The notes under the pieces: generated by a model
Databases searched by the model: none
The model's input: only the letters and a program-made list of their open reading frames with translations
What the model was told of the DNA's origin: nothing
Assembly (NCBI GenBank): GCA_004017275.1
Contig: SAKE01000017.1
Location: forward strand, 57,571-121,570
DNA from: Mesorhizobium sp.
Lineage (GTDB): Bacteria; Pseudomonadota; Alphaproteobacteria; Rhizobiales; Rhizobiaceae
Direction: 5' to 3'
Length of the DNA stretch: 64,000 nucleotides
Part shown: piece after piece, positions 62,501 through 64,000 of the stretch
Numbering within the stretch: position 1 is the first letter of the stretch
Layout of the letters: each line of letters begins with the position of its first letter
Made by a program: the position numbers and the translations under genes

Positions 62501-62883
62501 AGCGCCATGCTGTGGTCTGCAACGGCCGCATCGTGCCGATGAAGGTCACCGACAACCACGAAGTGGCGGTGGCGGGCGTGCGCTTCAAGGCCTGGCAGCC
62601 GGCATCGGGTCTGCATCCGGCGCTGCCGGTCAACACGCCGCTGGTGTTCGATATCTATGACCGTTGGTCGGGCCGGGCAGTCGGCGGCTGCGTCTACCAT
62701 GTCGCGCATCCCGGCGGCCGCAGCTACGACACCTTCCCGGTGAACGGCAACGAGGCGGAAGCCCGACGGCTCGCCCGCTTCGAACCGCGCGGCCATACGC
62801 CGTCCTTCTATGTGCTGCGCGAGGAGCAACCCACGGAAGATTTCCCGATGACCCTTGACCTTCGGCGGCCGGCAAGACTCTGA
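59524..62883 (+). CDS. Transglutaminase-like / DUF2126 (putative amidoligase) fusion
   Basis: The 1119 residues combine a bacterial transglutaminase N-terminal beta domain (1-95), a transglutaminase/protease core with triad C180 (GSCRDSSW), H229 (DLHAWCE) and D245 (GFDPT), and, from about 285 on, DUF2126 (TMGGEPTFVSIDD; FLHYGQGKWYPGESLPRW; GGNHVVVGGATPNDSPF), listed as a putative amidoligase fold. Such proteins are encoded next to circularly permuted ATP-grasp proteins, as here. Predicted activity is making or cutting amide bonds on peptides; the target is unknown. No signal peptide seen. Confidence 0.9.
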   Translation: MAILAAVYHLTHYKYDRPVVLGPQVIRLQPAPHSRTKVLSHSLKVEPANHFVNLQQDPYGNFLARFVFPEPVSELKIEVDLVADMTVYNPFDFFVEPSAEAFPFEYPEDIRDDLAIYRTPEPAGPLLSALLKTIDRSATNTVNFLVDLNARLQREIAYIVRMETGVFSPEETLAAKKGSCRDSSWLLVQILRNLGIAARFVSGYLIQLKPDLVALDGPAGTAVDFTDLHAWCEVYLPGAGWIGFDPTSGLLTGESHVPLAATPHFRNAAPISGMASFANVEFGFDMRVDRLAEHPRITKPFSDESWQALDALGNKVDAALAAGDVRLTMGGEPTFVSIDDFESAEWNTAAVGPTKREKADELIRKLRERFAPGGFLHYGQGKWYPGESLPRWTFSLYWRADGEPVWSDPSLIAREKSQADIGPKQAESLLTAIAGELGIDKAMVSEAYEDPAEWLLKEGKLPDNVDPSNSKLEDPEERSRMAKVFERGLTKPSGYVLPVQRWNSQASDPRWRSEKWKTRRGRLFLVPGDSPVGYRLPLGTLPYVPPAQFPYIVPVDPSLPRGPLPAREAILPSPAPAELEGADEMARRQQAASFTAATGQQERVEQEITEIGGAVRTALSVEPRDGRLCVFMPPVEALEDYLELVAAAENAAKAIGLPVHIEGYGPPHDPRLNVIRVAPDPGVIEVNIHPASNWQDCVATTTAIYEEARQTRLGADKFMIDGRHTGTGGGNHVVVGGATPNDSPFLRRPDLLKSLVLQWQRRPSLSYLFSGLFIGPTSQAPRFDEARHDSLYELEIAMAQVPHPDQGAAPLPWLVDRLFRNLLTDVTGNTHRSEICIDKLFSPDGPTGRLGLVEFRGFEMPPNARMSLAQQLLVRAIIARAWKSPLDGRFVRWGTSLHDRFMLPHYVWADFLDVLDDLKLNGFEFRPEWFDAQLEFRFPFCGEVQHAGIKLELRQALEPWHVMGEQGAIGGTVRFVDSSVERLQVKTEGLNPERHAVVCNGRIVPMKVTDNHEVAVAGVRFKAWQPASGLHPALPVNTPLVFDIYDRWSGRAVGGCVYHVAHPGGRSYDTFPVNGNEAEARRLARFEPRGHTPSFYVLREEQPTEDFPMTLDLRRPARL

Positions 62884-62889
62884 TCGACA

Positions 62890-64000
62890 ATGGCCAAGGG
62901 GAATCACAAGAGGGTACGCGGCAAGCCGCAGATCCATAGCCTGCTGGAGCACTACCAGCCAATCGACGGCGTCGTCGACGAGATGGTCGATGCATCAGGC
63001 AACCCCCGTCCGGTCTGGAAGCATTTTGTCGAGGCGCTCGAGGAACTCGGTGCTGAAAAGCTCGGTCAGCGCTTTGCCCGCGCCGACCAGTATCTGCGCG
63101 ATGCAGGCGTCTACTACCGCGTCTACGACAAGGCCGGTGCCAACGAGCGCGAATGGCCGCTGGCGCATGTCCCGGTTCTCATCGAGGAGAGCGAATGGGC
63201 TGCGATCAGCGCCGGCCTCGTGCAGCGCGCCGAGCTTTTCGAAGAGACCGTCGCCGATATCTACGGGCCGAACCGGCTGGTCGAAAAAGGCATCCTGCCG
63301 GCGGGGTTGATCGCCGCCAGTCCGGAATATTTGCGGCCTGTCGTCGGCACCAGGCCGGCCGACGGCCATTTCCTGCATTTCTGCGCCTTCGAGCTCGGCC
63401 GCGGGCCTGATGGCCAATGGTGGGTGCTCGGCGACCGCACGCAGGCGCCCTCCGGAGCAGGCTTTGCGCTGGAGAACCGCGTCGCCACCACGCGTGCGCT
63501 GTCCGATATCTATGGCGAGATGCATGTGCACCGCCTTGCCGGTTTTTTCCGCCGTTTTCGCGACGCTCTGATCGGCATGGCCAAGGAGACCGATGGCCGC
63601 GTCGCCATCCTGACGCCGGGGCCGCTCAACGAAACCTACTACGAACACGCCTATATCGCCCGCTATCTCGGTATCATGCTGCTCGAAGGCGAGGATTTGA
63701 CCGTCTCCGGCGGCAGATTGATGGTGCGCACGGTTTCCGGCCTGATGCCGATCAGCGTGTTGTGGCGGCGGCTCGATGCCGCCTTCGCCGATCCGCTCGA
63801 ACTGCGCGCGGATTCGCAGATCGGCACGCCGGGCCTGGTCGAGGCGATCCGCCAGGGTGCGGTTGCGACCGTCAACGCGCTGGGCTCGGGCCTGATGGAG
63901 ACGCGCGCGCTGCTCGCCTTCCTGCCCAAGATTTCGCGCGCCTTGCGGGGCGAGGAATTGCTGCTGCCAAGCGTCGCGACATGGTGGTGCGGCCAGGCGA
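62890..64000 (+). CDS. Circularly permuted ATP-grasp protein, 3' end outside window
   Basis: The frame opens at ATG 62890 (MAKGNHKRVRGKPQ) and runs without a stop to the right edge, so at least 370 codons are seen. Motifs fit the circularly permuted ATP-grasp type 2 family: LGRGPDGQWWVLGDRTQAP (nucleotide-site strand), LENRVATTRAL, and VAILTPGPLNETYYEHAYIA followed by RYLGIMLLEGEDL. Full proteins often continue into an alpha-E (DUF403) region. It follows the transglutaminase/DUF2126 gene by 6 bases, so they are surely one operon; a joint role in ATP-driven amide-bond formation is inferred. Confidence 0.9.
   Translation, partial: MAKGNHKRVRGKPQIHSLLEHYQPIDGVVDEMVDASGNPRPVWKHFVEALEELGAEKLGQRFARADQYLRDAGVYYRVYDKAGANEREWPLAHVPVLIEESEWAAISAGLVQRAELFEETVADIYGPNRLVEKGILPAGLIAASPEYLRPVVGTRPADGHFLHFCAFELGRGPDGQWWVLGDRTQAPSGAGFALENRVATTRALSDIYGEMHVHRLAGFFRRFRDALIGMAKETDGRVAILTPGPLNETYYEHAYIARYLGIMLLEGEDLTVSGGRLMVRTVSGLMPISVLWRRLDAAFADPLELRADSQIGTPGLVEAIRQGAVATVNALGSGLMETRALLAFLPKISRALRGEELLLPSVATWWCGQA

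Noticed and set aside
59479..62952. Open frame of 1157 codons on the minus strand
   Set aside because: It lies antisense to the transglutaminase/DUF2126 gene, whose motifs and triad are clear. Strong third-position GC bias opens the mirrored frame; its sequence is Arg/His/Gln-rich with no domain.

Overview
The window is a GC-rich alphaproteobacterial chromosome segment that looks like Mesorhizobium or a close relative in the Rhizobiales. The evidence is the lineage-specific flagellar set: MotC, the MotD-type FliK, MotE, FlaF, FlbT, the FtcR/Rem orphan regulator and a VisN/VisR LuxR pair. These sit beside typical rhizobial metabolic genes. No rRNA, tRNA, CRISPR array or insertion sequence was seen.

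Layout. (1) 1-1538: the 3' end of a Calx-beta/autotransporter surface protein, running off the left edge. (2) 1894-42818: a flagellar super-cluster. Minus-strand blocks are flhA-fliR-fliJ-like; ftcR-flgE-flgK-flgL-flaF-flbT-flgD-fliQ; fliF-fliH-motB-motC-fliK-lytic transglycosylase; two flagellin genes; and a tightly packed run from a DUF1217 repeat protein through flgF, fliI, an unnamed membrane protein, flgBC, fliE, flgG, flgA, flgI, motE, flgH and fliL to fliP. The plus-strand block is motA-fliM-fliN-fliG-flhB-hypothetical, and visN-visR converges on it. Three non-flagellar genes (small monooxygenase, ClC-family channel, MFS exporter; 5237-9123) separate fliQ from flhA-fliR. No chemotaxis (che) genes are present.

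(3) 43327-44520: a TMEM43-like membrane protein. (4) 44558-54696: a coherent catabolic-looking cluster. It holds an acetylpolyamine-amidohydrolase/HDAC-fold enzyme with a TetR regulator (minus strand), then a YtcJ-type amidohydrolase, a complete PotABCD-type ABC importer and two tandem serine hydrolases that resemble NylB (6-aminohexanoate-dimer hydrolase) (plus strand). I infer import and stepwise hydrolysis of a cationic or linear amide. (5) 54825-59411: tex, then a LysR regulator divergent from glutaryl-CoA dehydrogenase. (6) 59524-64000: a transglutaminase-DUF2126 (putative amidoligase) fusion followed by a circularly permuted ATP-grasp protein cut by the right edge, which together form a predicted peptide/amide-bond system of unknown product.

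How the parts work together. VisN/VisR and FtcR would control the flagellar blocks. MotA/MotB with MotC/MotE form the stator. FliF/G/M/N form the rotor and C-ring. FlhA/FlhB/FliP/FliQ/FliR with FliH/FliI form the export gate and ATPase. The Flg proteins build rod, rings, hook and junctions, and FlaF/FlbT tune expression of the two flagellins. Regulatory DNA of note: strong hairpin terminators after both flagellin genes and after the binding-protein gene, a leader hairpin in front of flagellin 2, and palindromes upstream of flagellin 1 and visN. Functions are assigned from recognisable motifs and gene order only; no database search was possible.
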